DNA of 64,000 bases, from assembly GCF_011317445.1 (NCBI RefSeq), contig NZ_JAAAPL010000001.1:372001-436000 (forward strand), written 5' to 3'. Shown one piece after another: positions 8,506 through 19,438 of this stretch. The DNA comes from Chelativorans multitrophicus. GTDB taxonomy: Bacteria > Pseudomonadota > Alphaproteobacteria > Rhizobiales > Rhizobiaceae. A program made the position numbers and the translations under genes. Under the pieces are notes generated by a model. The model ran no database searches, was not told where the DNA came from, and was given only the letters and a program-made list of their open reading frames with translations. Each line of letters opens with the position of its first letter. Within the stretch, counting starts at the first letter, position 1.

Positions 8506-9633
8506 TTGCGCATCGTCCATTGCTTTCGTTCGCCGGTCGGCGGCATTTTCCGCCACGTGAGAGATCTCAGCGAGGCTCAGGTTGCTGCTGGCCACGACGT
8601 CGGAATCGTTTGCGATTCCACAACCGGCGGCGCTTATGAGGACCGGCTTTTCGCCGAGATTTCAGCAAAACTACCCCTCGGGGTCTCCCGCACACCCATG
8701 CAGAGGCATCTTGGTCCCGGCGACGTTACGGCGGCACTCCAGACGCTGAAAATCATTCGGCGGTTGCGTCCGGACGTGCTGCACGGGCACGGGGCAAAGG
8801 GCGGCGCCTATGCCCGGCTGTTCGGCACCGCGCTGCGGGCGTCAGGGCGCAAGGTCGCCCGTATTTATTCTCCCCATGGCGGAAGCCTCCACTATGACGC
8901 CAGGAGCCCCGCCGGGCGATTCTTCTTCGGCCTCGAGCGGCTGATGGGGAACATCACGGACCACATCTTCTTCGTTTCACTTTACGAGCAGCGGGCCTAC
9001 GAGAAGAAGATCGGCAAGCCGCGCGCGCCATCAAGCCTGGTCTATAACGGGCTCAAAGCCGCTGAATTCACGCCGGTGATCGATGTCCCCGACGCCGCGG
9101 ACTTCCTTTACATCGGCATGATGCGCGACCTTAAGGGGCCGGATCTCTTCATCAATGCGCTCAAGGAGGCCGAGAGCAAAACAGGCCGGCAGCTAAAGGC
9201 GGTGATGGTGGGGGACGGCGACGATCTCCCCAAATACATGGCCCAGGCGAAGGCGCTCGGGTTCGGACAGCGGATCACCTTCCACCCGGCCATGCCCGCC
9301 CGCGAGGCATTTGCACTCGGCCGCACGATGGTGGTGCCCTCGCGCGCGGAGGCGATGCCATACATCGTGCTGGAGGCGCTGGCGGCTGGAAAGCCGCTGA
9401 TCGCAACCGCGGTCGGCGGCATTCCCGAGGTCTTCGGCGAGGGCTCCCCTGCCCTCGTCTGGCCGTCCGTTTCCTCGCTTTCCGCGAAGATGGCCGCCGC
9501 GCTTGCCGACGAAGCAGCCTACCGCCGCTTCATGCCCAGCGCGAGCGATCTCAGGGCCCGCTTTGGTGTGGACGTCATGGCGGAGCATATCGAGACCATA
9601 TACCGCAAGACGCTTAAGACCGAGAGCGTCTAA
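8506..9633 (+). CDS. Glycosyltransferase family 4 protein
   Basis: 375 aa from a TTG at 8506; the start gives the expected MRIVHCFRSPVGGIFRHV N-terminus, where the GG loop binds the acceptor. The N-terminal half is a Glyco_transf_4 fold, the C-terminal half has the GT4 EX7E motif (EAMPYIVLE near residue 284) and the AVGGIPEV loop that binds the nucleotide sugar. It is a cytosolic retaining glycosyltransferase predicted to add a sugar to the lipid-linked repeat unit. It lies 24 bases after the export lipoprotein gene and is the only non-initiating transferase in this locus. Sugar specificity cannot be read from sequence. Confidence 0.87.
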   Translation: MRIVHCFRSPVGGIFRHVRDLSEAQVAAGHDVGIVCDSTTGGAYEDRLFAEISAKLPLGVSRTPMQRHLGPGDVTAALQTLKIIRRLRPDVLHGHGAKGGAYARLFGTALRASGRKVARIYSPHGGSLHYDARSPAGRFFFGLERLMGNITDHIFFVSLYEQRAYEKKIGKPRAPSSLVYNGLKAAEFTPVIDVPDAADFLYIGMMRDLKGPDLFINALKEAESKTGRQLKAVMVGDGDDLPKYMAQAKALGFGQRITFHPAMPAREAFALGRTMVVPSRAEAMPYIVLEALAAGKPLIATAVGGIPEVFGEGSPALVWPSVSSLSAKMAAALADEAAYRRFMPSASDLRARFGVDVMAEHIETIYRKTLKTESV

Positions 9634-9720
9634 TCTGCTAAGGAACTTAGACTGCCCGGCGAATTCTCAAGGTTTTCTTTAGCCTTGGATGTTAACGACA
9701 GCTAAATTGGGCGTGGGGAA

Positions 9721-11249
9721 ATGAACAACGCCGAACGAAAGCATCGTTTTACGCCCGAGGGCGGGCCGACCGAGGAGCCGCATCAGCGGCGCCCACGCCC
9801 CGTGCTGAGCAAAATTGCACGGCAGGTGGCCCAGCAATATCGTCGCGACACCATGTCTCCCGTCATGGTGAGCGGTGTCATGCGCCTCATCGAATTTGGG
9901 GCACTGCTTGTTGCGGGGCTTCAAATCTATGCGGTGCATGTGGGGCTCGGCACTCACCTTTCCTGGCATTATCCCATCGTCATCCTCGCCGTGTCGCTTC
10001 TGGCAGTCATCCTTATGGAGTTCTCCGACTGCTACCAGATGCCGGCGCTTCGCAACCCCGTCACACAGGCAGGACGCATCCTGCTCATCTGGTCGGCGAC
10101 CTTCGCGCTGCTTACGCTCGCGCTCTTCTTCCTGAAGATTTCCGAGGAATTTTCGCGGTTCTGGCTCGGCATCTGGTATCTCAGCGGGCTGGCACTTCTG
10201 CTTGTCCTTCGCCTTATCGCGTCGCGGCTCATCCGAAGATGGGCGCGCAACGGGCGGATGGAACGGCGTGCTGTGCTTGTGGGCGGCGGCAAGAATGCCG
10301 AACACCTTATCCGCTCCATCGAGCAACAGCCCTATAATGATATCCGCATCTGCGGCATCTTCGACGACAGGGATGAAACCCGCTCCCCGCCGGTCGTTGC
10401 GGGCTATCCGAAACTCGGCAATATCGATGAGCTCATCGAATTTGCACGCATTGCACGCATCGACATGCTGATCGTCTCTCTGCCGATCACTGCCGAGGCA
10501 CGCGTGCTAACGCTGTTACGCAAGCTCTGGGTGCTGCCGATCGATATCCGGCTCTCGGCCCACTCGACCCATCTGCGGTTCCGGCCCCGCGCCTATTCCT
10601 ATATCGGCGCGGTGCCGATGCTCGATATTTTCGACAGGCCGATCAACGACTGGGATTCGGTCGCCAAGCGCGCCTTCGATATCGTTTTCAGCCTGATGGG
10701 CATCATCGTCTTTTCGCCGGTAATGCTTGCAACGGCGATCGCCATCAAGCTCGACAGCAAGGGCCCAGTGATCTTCAAGCAGCGGCGGCATGGCTTCAAC
10801 AACGAGGAGATCGAGGTCTACAAATTCCGCTCCATGTATGTGGAAGCCAGCGATCCCACCGCGCGAAAGCCCGTCACCAGGGGCGACCCGCGCGTGACGC
10901 GCGTCGGCCGGTTCATTCGCAAGACTTCGATCGATGAGCTGCCGCAATTCTTCAACGCGCTCTTCGGCAGCCTGTCCTTGGTAGGACCTCGGCCGCATGC
11001 GGTGGCGGCGGAGGCGCATAACCGGTTGTTCGACGAGGTGGTGGACGGCTATTTCGCCCGGCACCGCGTGAAACCAGGCGTGACCGGATGGGCGCAGATA
11101 AACGGCTGGCGCGGTGAGCTCGATACGGAGGAGAAAATCCGCAAGCGTATCGAATACGACCTTTACTACATCGAAAACTGGTCGCTCTGGTTCGATCTCA
11201 AGATCCTGCTCCTGACGCCGATTCGCCTTCTGGATACGAGAAACGCCTA

Positions 11250-11253
<4 letters not shown>
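9721..11253 (+). CDS. Undecaprenyl-phosphate glucose/galactose phosphotransferase (WcaJ/ExoY type)
   Basis: 510 aa, ATG 9721 with GTGGGG before it. About four or five N-terminal membrane spans (residues 50-170) are followed by a CoA-binding-like Rossmann domain (VGGGKNAE near 187) and a C-terminal bacterial sugar transferase domain from about residue 313 (KRAFDIVFS...KFRSM...KTSIDELPQ...LVGPRP...GVTGWAQ). This is the polyprenyl-phosphate hexose-1-phosphate transferase architecture that starts repeat-unit assembly on undecaprenyl phosphate at the inner membrane. Its stop overlaps the frame of the next gene. It supplies the first step of the exopolysaccharide pathway. Confidence 0.93.
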
Positions 11254-12588
<1,335 letters not shown>

Positions 12589-12729
12589 ACCGCGGAAAGC
12601 CCTATAAGCTCCAAGGTTCAGGTGCAAGGGCAAAATCATCACCTCGAACAAAAAGCGGATAATCTGGTGCGGCGATGGCGTTAAGGGGCGCGGTCATCGA
12701 GCGGCCGGGATCTACTGCACGCGAGGTTT

Positions 12730-13371
12730 TCATAGAACGGCGGCAAGCGGTCCCGAGACCTCCATCGAGCCGCGGTAGATCATCTCCAGGGCCACGTAAA
12801 GGATGATCAGGAGACCGATATAGGCGATCCAGCGATAGCGATCGAGCAGCCGCGCGATGAAGGAAGCCGCAAGCCCCATGAGCGCGATTGAGAGCGCCAG
12901 GCCCGCGATGAGAACCGTGGGATGCTCCCGCGCAGCGCCAGCAACCGCGAGCACATTGTCGAGCGACATGGAAACATCGGCAACCACGATCTGGGTCGCG
13001 GCCTGGGCAAAGGTCTTGCGCACAAGGGCCTCCCCTGGATTGCCGCCCGCCTTGCCTTCGCCGGGCTCCGCCTGCGGCAGGCTCGCATGGGACCGGATTT
13101 CCCGCCACATTCGCCAACAAACCCAAAGAAGCAGGAAGCCGCCCACCAGAACGAGCCCGACGATCTGGAGAAGCTCTATCGCGATCGTTGCAAAAAGGAT
13201 GCGAAGCGTGGTGGCGGCAAGGATGCCGACAAGTATCGCCCTGGTTCTTAGCGATGGAGCCAGTCCGTTTGCGGCGAGGCCGATGACAACCGCATTGTCG
13301 CCGGCAAGAACAAGGTCGATCACGACGACCTGCAGCAACGCCACGAGGCCTGGACCCGTAAAAATCTCCAT
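12730..13371 (-). CDS. TerC family integral membrane protein
   Basis: 213 aa with about seven membrane spans. Two repeats carry the family motifs DLVLAGDNAVVIGLA (near residues 19-33) and VVADVSMSLDNVLAVAGA (near 125-143), whose acidic/Asn pairs lie inside the membrane. TerC-family proteins of this YjbE-like short type are linked to metal (Mn/Ca) export and tellurite resistance in other bacteria; the substrate here is unknown. ATG 13371 is the first start. Divergent from ku with about 150 bases between. Confidence 0.86.
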   Translation of the reverse strand: MEIFTGPGLVALLQVVVIDLVLAGDNAVVIGLAANGLAPSLRTRAILVGILAATTLRILFATIAIELLQIVGLVLVGGFLLLWVCWRMWREIRSHASLPQAEPGEGKAGGNPGEALVRKTFAQAATQIVVADVSMSLDNVLAVAGAAREHPTVLIAGLALSIALMGLAASFIARLLDRYRWIAYIGLLIILYVALEMIYRGSMEVSGPLAAVL

Positions 13372-13525
13372 TATGTCCTGCGCCTGCAGCTGACTTTTGG
13401 AAGACAGGTTCTTAGCTGGCGAACCCTCACTTGTCGATGACGGCCGGGTGAGGACGAAGTGATCTGCCGCTCACGAAACCATCTTGAGCAAAATGCGTTT
13501 CCGTCAGGTGCCTCTGGAGGGCCCT

Positions 13526-14338
13526 ATGGCGCCACGACCTTATTGGAAGGGCTATTTGAAGCTCTCGCTCGTCACCTGCGCCGTGTCGCTGACGCCGGCC
13601 ACGAGCGACCGTGAAAAAATCCGCTTTCATACGATCAACCGCGAAACCGGAAACAGGGTTCGCAGCCGATATGTCGATGCGGAAACGGGCAAACCGGTTT
13701 CCGATGAGGACGAGGTCCGCGGCTATGAAACCGAAGAAGGCAAATATGTCACCTTCGAAGATGAGGAGTTGGAAGCCGTAGGCCTCGATAGTACCCGCAC
13801 AATCGACATCGACGAGTTCGTGCCCGCCGATTCGATAGACTGGGTCTGGTTCGACAAACCCTATTACCTGATGCCGGATGACGAGGTAGCGCAGGAGGCC
13901 TTTGCCGTCATCCGCGAGGCTATGGCGGCGACAAACACGGTCGGCATCTCCCGGCTGGTGCTTTCCCGGCGCGAAAGAGCCGTGCTCCTGCAGCCGCGGG
14001 ACAAGGGGATCGTGCTCTGGACGCTGCGCTACGGCGATGAAGTGCGCGATGCGAAGGATATTTTCGGCAATCTCGAGAACAAGAAGGTGGAGTCGCGTCT
14101 CGTTTCCCTCATCGAAACGCTGATCCAGGACCTCACAAAAACCTGGGACCCGGAAATGGTGCAAGATCCGGTTCAGGAGCGCCTGAAGGAAATCATAGAA
14201 AGCAAGCAGAAGAAGCGGAAAAAGCCTGCACAGCGGAAGAAGACGAAGGAAGATGAGCCGGAGCCACCGGATAACGTCATCAGCATCATGGATGCGCTTA
14301 AGCGCTCCATCACCGAGGAGAAGAAGCGGAGCAGGTGA
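13526..14338 (+). CDS. ku: Non-homologous end joining protein Ku (copy 1)
   Basis: 270 aa from ATG 13526, with CTGGAGG placed 5 bases ahead; a start at 13484 would add 14 unrelated residues. The N-terminal MAPRPYWKGYLKLSLV is the bacterial Ku hallmark, followed by the beta-barrel DNA-ring core (IRFHTINRETGNRVRSRYVD, residues about 33-52) and a lysine-rich C-terminal tail (about 225-270) typical of DNA-binding Ku extensions. Ku homodimers thread onto broken ends and recruit LigD. It converges on ligD with 3 bases between stops. A second, diverged Ku gene lies beyond ligD. Confidence 0.94.
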   Translation: MAPRPYWKGYLKLSLVTCAVSLTPATSDREKIRFHTINRETGNRVRSRYVDAETGKPVSDEDEVRGYETEEGKYVTFEDEELEAVGLDSTRTIDIDEFVPADSIDWVWFDKPYYLMPDDEVAQEAFAVIREAMAATNTVGISRLVLSRRERAVLLQPRDKGIVLWTLRYGDEVRDAKDIFGNLENKKVESRLVSLIETLIQDLTKTWDPEMVQDPVQERLKEIIESKQKKRKKPAQRKKTKEDEPEPPDNVISIMDALKRSITEEKKRSR

Positions 14339-14341
14339 AAC

Positions 14342-16879
14342 TCACGCGGCGCGGCGCGCCTTCCTGCCAAGCGGCACCGCCGCCCGCCAAAAATCCTCCC
14401 ACGGGTCCTTCCCAATGGCGGCCAAACGTGTTGGAGCATTGGCCACGGTAAAATAATCGGCGGTGATGGCGGGGCTCAGTTCCTCCCAGAACAGCGGCAT
14501 CGACACCGCCGCCCCCGCCCGCGCCCGTGTGGAATAGGGTGCGACGGCCGTCGCCCCCCTGCCGTTGCGAAGATAGTCGACAAGGATCTTTCCCTTGCGC
14601 TTGGCTTTCGTCACGGTGGCAACGAAGCGCTCGGGTGTGTCGGAAGCCATCGCATCGGCGATGCCCTTTGCGAAGGCCTTCACCTCAGGCCAATCCGCGC
14701 GCGGCTTCAGCGGCGCCACAACATGCAGGCCCTTGCCGCCGGACGTCTTCACAAAGCTTTCAAGGCCCGCTTGCGCCAGCCGCTCGCGCACCTCCCTTGC
14801 GGCATCGATCACGTCCTGCCAGGTGACATCCGGGCCAGGATCAAGGTCCATATTAATGAGGTCGGGGCGCTCCAGATCCTCCAGTTGCGATCCCCACGGG
14901 TGGATCTCCAGCGTGCCGCCCTGCACAAGCCCTATCAGGCCCGGCAGACCATCGATGGCGATAATGGGCTCGTCGTCCTCCGGGTCTACGGCTTTCATGA
15001 TCTCGTGGGATTGACCGCGCCAGGCATGCTTCTGAAAGAAGCACTGGCCCTCAACACCATCGGGACAGCGCACAAGCGCCAGCGGACGATTGACGATGAA
15101 AGGACCCATGCGCGGCCAGACTTCCGCATAATAGTCCGAGAGCCCCTGCTTGGTGACACCGGCATCCTTCCAGTAAATCCGGTCCGGGTGCGTAAGCCTG
15201 ATTGCAGGCGCCGCGCGCTCGGCGGGCTTGGATTGGTTCGTCTCGCGGGTGACATCCGTCGCGCTTTTATCCTCCCGCAGACCCCGGAAGGAGGCATGGC
15301 GGATCAAGTTGTCGGCTGTCCAAGTCCGAAACTCCACTTCCGCCACGAGCTCGGGCCGCACGAATTTCGCGCCGCGCGCTTCTTCAGACGTCAGCTTCTT
15401 TGCGAAGGGGCTTTTCGCGATGCGCATTTTATCCAGACGCTTGAAAAGATCCTGCGCAAGCGCATGGCTGAAGCCGGTGCCGACACGGCCGGCATATATC
15501 AACCGCTCGTTTTCATAATAGCCCAGCACCAGTGAACCGATGGCGCGGTTGGAGGTGGTGGATGGCACGTAACCCGCGACGACGAACTCCTGCCGCATGG
15601 AACATTTCGACTTGATCCAATCCTTGCCGCGCCCGGAACGATAGGCCGCATCGCCGGCCTTCGAGACAATGCCTTCAAGACTCAGGCGGCAGGCATGGAG
15701 GAAAACAAGCTCGCCATCCTCTTCGAAATGCTCGCTGTAGCGCAGGACTGGTGGCGCGCCATCGAGGAGCTTCTGGAGGGTGGCTTTTCTCTCAGCCAGC
15801 GGAACGGGGCGGAAGTCGTAGCCGTCAAGATAGAGCAGGTCGAACAGATAGAGCGCCATGCGGTCGACGCGACCTTCGGATAGCGCTGCCTGGAGGGCGG
15901 AGAAGTCCGAAGCGCCGCCCGCTCCCTCCACGATCAGTTCTCCGTCCATAATGGCCTGCCGGACGGGAAGGCTGCCCAAGGCGGTCACGATCGCGTCCCC
16001 AAATTTTTCGGTCCAGTCGAGGCCGCTGCGCGTCAATAGCCGCGCTTTGCCGTCGCGGATATGCGCTTGCAGCCGATAGCCGTCGAACTTGATCTCGTGC
16101 AACCACCTGCCGCCGGGCGGAGGCGTGCTGCGCAATGTGGCGAGCGCCGGCTCTATGAAGCCGGGATAGCCCGCTTTCTTCGCCCGCTTGGGTACCGAAA
16201 TTTTCTCGCCAGCGGATTTCTCGCTACCGGCCTTGGTCGCGCGCTTCTTCCGCGCCGGTTTTGCCTCCGCCGGCTGCTCGATCCGCCCGGTCTTCGACGA
16301 CCAGCCCGGCGCCTCGCCTTCCACCTCTTCGATCACCCGTCCGGTTTTCACCGACTCCGGGCGCTCCTCCAGAATATCCGGATCAGCCTCGCTGCGCGCG
16401 GCATCGTCCTCGCCCTTAATGAGCAGCCAGTTTTCCTTCTTCTCGCGCGGCTTCTTCGCCATGCGCACCAGATGCCAGCGGCCCGTCAGCTTCTCGCCGT
16501 GCAATTCGAATTCCAGATGGCCCTTGGCATAACCCTTTTTCGCATCACCGATCGGAGACCAGCTTCCGCGGTCCCAGACGATAACGGTCCCGCCGCCATA
16601 TTCGCCCTTGGGAATGGTCCCTTCGAAATCGCCATAATCGAGCGGGTGATCCTCCACATGGACGGCAAGCCGCTTTTCGCCCGGCACGAGACTCGGCCCG
16701 CGCGTGACCGCCCAACTCTTGAGAACCCCATCCATCTCCAGCCGAAGATCGTAATGAAGGCGGCGCGCGGCGTGCTTTTGGATCACGAAACTATCGCCGC
16801 GCGGCGAAGCCTTCTCCTCACCCGGAGGCTCGGGCGTAGCTGAAAAGTTCCGCTTCCTGCGATAGGTGGTGAGCGCCAT
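14342..16879 (-). CDS. ligD: DNA ligase D (phosphoesterase-ligase-polymerase)
   Basis: 845 aa with three domains: an N-terminal 3'-phosphoesterase (about 1-170; His36, His42 and Asp44 in HAARRLHYDLRL), an ATP-dependent ligase (about 235-545; catalytic Lys264 in HEIKFDGYR, EGIVSK near 402) and a C-terminal primase/polymerase (about 560-845; DLDPGP metal site at 678-683, KTSGGKGLHV at 711-720). Domain order PE-LIG-POL is the usual one for proteobacterial LigD. It repairs Ku-bound double-strand breaks. Its ATG overlaps the stop of the upstream Ku gene by one base (TGATG), so the two are translationally coupled. Confidence 0.95.
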   Translation of the reverse strand: MALTTYRRKRNFSATPEPPGEEKASPRGDSFVIQKHAARRLHYDLRLEMDGVLKSWAVTRGPSLVPGEKRLAVHVEDHPLDYGDFEGTIPKGEYGGGTVIVWDRGSWSPIGDAKKGYAKGHLEFELHGEKLTGRWHLVRMAKKPREKKENWLLIKGEDDAARSEADPDILEERPESVKTGRVIEEVEGEAPGWSSKTGRIEQPAEAKPARKKRATKAGSEKSAGEKISVPKRAKKAGYPGFIEPALATLRSTPPPGGRWLHEIKFDGYRLQAHIRDGKARLLTRSGLDWTEKFGDAIVTALGSLPVRQAIMDGELIVEGAGGASDFSALQAALSEGRVDRMALYLFDLLYLDGYDFRPVPLAERKATLQKLLDGAPPVLRYSEHFEEDGELVFLHACRLSLEGIVSKAGDAAYRSGRGKDWIKSKCSMRQEFVVAGYVPSTTSNRAIGSLVLGYYENERLIYAGRVGTGFSHALAQDLFKRLDKMRIAKSPFAKKLTSEEARGAKFVRPELVAEVEFRTWTADNLIRHASFRGLREDKSATDVTRETNQSKPAERAAPAIRLTHPDRIYWKDAGVTKQGLSDYYAEVWPRMGPFIVNRPLALVRCPDGVEGQCFFQKHAWRGQSHEIMKAVDPEDDEPIIAIDGLPGLIGLVQGGTLEIHPWGSQLEDLERPDLINMDLDPGPDVTWQDVIDAAREVRERLAQAGLESFVKTSGGKGLHVVAPLKPRADWPEVKAFAKGIADAMASDTPERFVATVTKAKRKGKILVDYLRNGRGATAVAPYSTRARAGAAVSMPLFWEELSPAITADYFTVANAPTRLAAIGKDPWEDFWRAAVPLGRKARRAA

Positions 16880-17742
16880 CAGCCCGCCTTGCGGCGCTCG
16901 CCGGAAGCACTCTTCTTGCGCGTGCCGGCGCGCGTCTTCTTCGGTGCCTTGCCTGCTCCCGCGCTTTGGCGCAGAGCCTCAAGCAGGTTGACCACCTTGG
17001 TTTCCTTGGGCGGTTTCGGCGGCTTGATCTCGCGGCCCTCCATCTTGGCCCGCACGAGTTCCGCCAATGCCTGGTCGTAACGGTCGTCAAACGTGTGGGG
17101 GTCGAACTCGCCGCTTTTGGTTTTGATGATGTATTTGGCCAGATCCAGCATTTCGCCTTCGATCCTGATGTCGGGCAGATCGTCGAAGACCTCCGAGGCA
17201 GGCCGCACTTCGTAGTCGAAGTTCAGCGTGTTGGCAGCGAGCCCCGGTCCTTCCGGGCGCAACAGGAGCGTGCGAACGCGGCGGAAGAGCACGGCGCGGG
17301 CAAGGGCAGCCACCTTCTTGCGGCGCATACCCTCGCGTATCACCGCGAAGGAATCCGTCGCAACCGCGCCCGAGGGCGCCAGATAATAGGGGCGGTCGAA
17401 ATAGACGGCATCAACCTTATCGAGAGGAACGAAAGCCTCGATGCGGATAGTCTTGTCGCTTTCGGGAACCGTCTGCGCGATTTCCTCCGGTTCGAGGATA
17501 ATGAATTGATTGTCGCCCGTATCGTAGCCCTTGACCTGCTGCTCCGGCTCGACCGCCTCATCCGTTTCCTCGTCGAAATACTGGCGGTGGACCCTATTCC
17601 CGGTCTTCCTGTTGAGGATGTGAAATGACACGCGGGCGGACGTGGTTGCCCCCGCGTAAAGCGCCACCGGCAGCGCCAACTCGGATATCTTCAGGAAACC
17701 CTTCCAGGAAGCACGCGGCGCCAACTGATTCTCCCCTGTCAA
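16879..17742 (-). CDS. ku: Non-homologous end joining protein Ku (copy 2)
   Basis: 287 aa, ATG 17742. The N-terminus (APRASWKGFLKISELALPV) and core (VSFHILNRKTGNRVHRQYFD) are clearly Ku, yet the sequence differs widely from copy 1, so this is an old paralogue and not a recent duplication. The C-terminal 40 residues are Lys/Arg-rich. It forms the first gene of a two-gene operon with ligD. In Sinorhizobium, several Ku and LigD pairs are known with different uses (growth versus stationary or stress); which role applies here is not visible. Confidence 0.93.
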   Translation of the reverse strand: MTGENQLAPRASWKGFLKISELALPVALYAGATTSARVSFHILNRKTGNRVHRQYFDEETDEAVEPEQQVKGYDTGDNQFIILEPEEIAQTVPESDKTIRIEAFVPLDKVDAVYFDRPYYLAPSGAVATDSFAVIREGMRRKKVAALARAVLFRRVRTLLLRPEGPGLAANTLNFDYEVRPASEVFDDLPDIRIEGEMLDLAKYIIKTKSGEFDPHTFDDRYDQALAELVRAKMEGREIKPPKPPKETKVVNLLEALRQSAGAGKAPKKTRAGTRKKSASGERRKAG

Positions 17743-17813
17743 GACAAAAACAAACGCGACGGGTAACGAGAAGGTTCCGGCTTTGGCTCAGCTCTCTCCT
17801 TGCGGATGCAGCA

Positions 17814-17828
17814 TACCCATTTTGGGTA
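17814..17828. promoter_or_regulatory. Perfect dyad TACCCA-TTT-TGGGTA
   Basis: A six-base perfect inverted repeat with a three-base spacer in the AT-rich gap between the ku-ligD operon and the small lipoprotein gene. It lies about 70 bases upstream of the ku2 start, so it could be an operator for that operon or part of a small RNA. No regulator match is claimed. Confidence 0.4.
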
Positions 17829-17904
17829 CTATAACTCCGAAATCATGATGCATCCCTTACATCACAAAACGGTTTATTGCGTAAATCTAAAATTGAATAT
17901 CACA

Positions 17905-17931
17905 AAATGCGCACCATCATCGTGCGCTTTT
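17905..17931. terminator. Bidirectional terminator-like hairpin without an upstream gene
   Basis: GCGCAC (17909-17914), loop CATCATC, GTGCGC (17922-17927), flanked by AAAAT on the left and TTTT on the right. It has intrinsic-terminator form on both strands, yet no coding gene reads into it from the left on the plus strand; a short untranslated transcript could end here. Confidence 0.55.
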
Positions 17932-17939
17932 AAAGATTT

Positions 17940-17968
17940 TTGAAGTCTGTATTTAACTTTACTATAAC
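17940..17968 (+). promoter_or_regulatory. Sigma-70-type promoter for the small lipoprotein gene
   Basis: TTGAAG (17940-17945), a 17-base spacer and TATAAC (17963-17968), directly after the hairpin at 17905-17931 and about 95 bases before the start at 18064. Spacing is ideal for the housekeeping sigma factor. Confidence 0.6.
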
Positions 17969-18063
17969 AAGGATCTTGCTATTTTTGGTAAGCTTGCTGA
18001 AGTTTCTGGGCGGGGTATTTTCCGGGCGGATTCAGCCTGGTGTCGACCAAGGATACATGACCA

Positions 18064-18264
18064 ATGAGAAAACTGATCTTTGCTTCGATCTCCACCGTTG
18101 CCCTTCTCGCACTTGCGGCATGCGACGAGCAGGGCACGCAGGGCGGCGGCGCAGATACCGGCGCTACGACCACTACACCTGCTCCCGCCACCGGCGACAC
18201 CGGTGCCGGAGGGGGTACGGCAACCACGCCCCCAAGCACCGGGGGTACGACCACGGCACAGTGA
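18064..18264 (+). CDS. Small Thr/Gly/Pro-rich lipoprotein
   Basis: 66 aa. Residues 1-20 are a lipoprotein signal with lipobox LAAC (Cys20); the mature part of about 46 residues is almost wholly Thr, Gly, Ala and Pro with no recognisable fold, so it is likely an unstructured cell-envelope peptide. It has its own promoter (17940-17968), an AAGGA ribosome site 10 bases before the ATG and its own terminator (18288-18314), so it is a monocistronic, probably well expressed gene. Similar small lipoproteins are common in Rhizobiales but without known function. Confidence 0.75.
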   Translation: MRKLIFASISTVALLALAACDEQGTQGGGADTGATTTTPAPATGDTGAGGGTATTPPSTGGTTTAQ

Positions 18265-18287
18265 CACCACTGACGAAGGTCAAACAG

Positions 18288-18314
18288 AAAAGGGGCACCT
18301 GAGTGCCCCTTTTT
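18288..18314 (+). terminator. Rho-independent terminator after the small lipoprotein gene
   Basis: AAAAGGGGCAC / GTGCCCCTTTTT stem with a CTGA loop, 24 bases after the stop at 18264; the A-run on the left lets it serve the convergent merR-type gene as well. Confidence 0.92.
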
Positions 18315-18332
18315 CGTTCCAGCAGGACCGGC

Positions 18333-18842
18333 TCAACGTACCTGGTCGAGCAGGCGCTTGCATTCCAGCAGATCGAACAGGGCTTCCTGAAGCAGTGCCC
18401 TGTTGTCGCGCGAGAGACGATTATCATCGGCTGAAACAGGGCCGTCCTCATCGCCACGATTGAGGCCGAAGAAGCGCAGGCTGGGCTTCACCTTGGGCTT
18501 GCCAACCACGAGTTCCTCTTCGGATGCTTTTTCGGCAGCCTTCTGATGAATGACTTCGACGGCGGCCAAATCGCCACGCCCAACAGCGGCCATGAACTGG
18601 TTGCCGTTTTCACGCAAAAGCTTTTGCACGCCTTTGATCGTATAGCCCTGATCATAAAGCATGTGGCGAATGCCCTTGATCAGCTCCACGTCCTGGGGAC
18701 GGTAGTAACGGCGCCCGCCGCCGCGCTTGAGCGGCTTGATCTGCGAGAATCGCGTTTCCCAAAAGCGCAGCACGTGCTGGGGCAGGTCCAGCTCCTCGGC
18801 AACCTCGCTGATGGTGCGGAATGCGTCCGGGCTTTTGTCCAT
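18333..18842 (-). CDS. MerR family transcriptional regulator
   Basis: 169 aa. Residues about 9-77 form a MerR winged helix-turn-helix ([25 protein letters not shown], then [16 protein letters not shown]). There are no metal-binding cysteines of the MerR/CueR kind, and the C-terminal part (about 95-169) is a charged, variable region. This form, encoded after ihfA in many alphaproteobacteria, is conserved, but its targets are not known. ATG 18842. It is 147 bases downstream of ihfA and probably in the same transcription unit. Confidence 0.88.
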   Translation of the reverse strand: MDKSPDAFRTISEVAEELDLPQHVLRFWETRFSQIKPLKRGGGRRYYRPQDVELIKGIRHMLYDQGYTIKGVQKLLRENGNQFMAAVGRGDLAAVEVIHQKAAEKASEEELVVGKPKVKPSLRFFGLNRGDEDGPVSADDNRLSRDNRALLQEALFDLLECKRLLDQVR

Positions 18843-18989
18843 TCGGTATCGACCTCCTGCGACTCAGACCGTTATTTTTTCGCGGCTTGGGCCAGAAACG
18901 CAAGGGAAAGAGATCGCCGATGCACGGTTTCCAATGTGCCCGGCGAGCAATATCGGCTTAATCGGCGCCCCGATCAGCGAGACCGGCGG

Positions 18990-19325
18990 CTAGGATGAAG
19001 CAGTCGCCTCCTTGCTCGGCTTCCGGGTCTGGTGCGCGCGCAGAATACGGCTCTTCAGCACGTTCGATGCCTTGAAGGTCATCACCCGGCGCGGAGAAAT
19101 GGGGACCTCTTCGCCGGTTTTCGGATTGCGGCCGACCCGCTCGTTCTTCTCTCGCACCTGGAAGGTGGCGAAAGACGACAGCTTGACCGTCTCGCCGCGC
19201 ACAATGGCGTCGCAAACTTCCTGCAACACCATCTCGACGATCTGGGCCGACTCAGTGCGCGAGAGGCCGACCTTGCGGTAAACGGCCTCGGCGAGATCAG
19301 CTCGTGTCACCGTCTTTCCCCCCAT
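18990..19325 (-). CDS. ihfA: Integration host factor subunit alpha
   Basis: 111 aa. The DNABII fold is complete: [20 protein letters not shown] helical start, the [33 protein letters not shown] beta-arm with the Arg-Asn-Pro tip that inserts at DNA kinks, and the RRVMTFKAS segment. The position after plsX-fabH is the standard alphaproteobacterial arrangement of ihfA, which supports alpha rather than beta subunit. A short Ser/Thr/Lys C-terminal tail is usual here. Confidence 0.93.
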   Translation of the reverse strand: MGGKTVTRADLAEAVYRKVGLSRTESAQIVEMVLQEVCDAIVRGETVKLSSFATFQVREKNERVGRNPKTGEEVPISPRRVMTFKASNVLKSRILRAHQTRKPSKEATASS

Positions 19326-19438
19326 CCGGCTCTTCCCAATCCAATCGAAACTATTGAAAATACTAGTGCGGCCGGAACGTTAAGAAATTGGACGGGCGAG
19401 GTCAAGAACCAGAAAACGCGCTCATGCATCCAAAAAAG

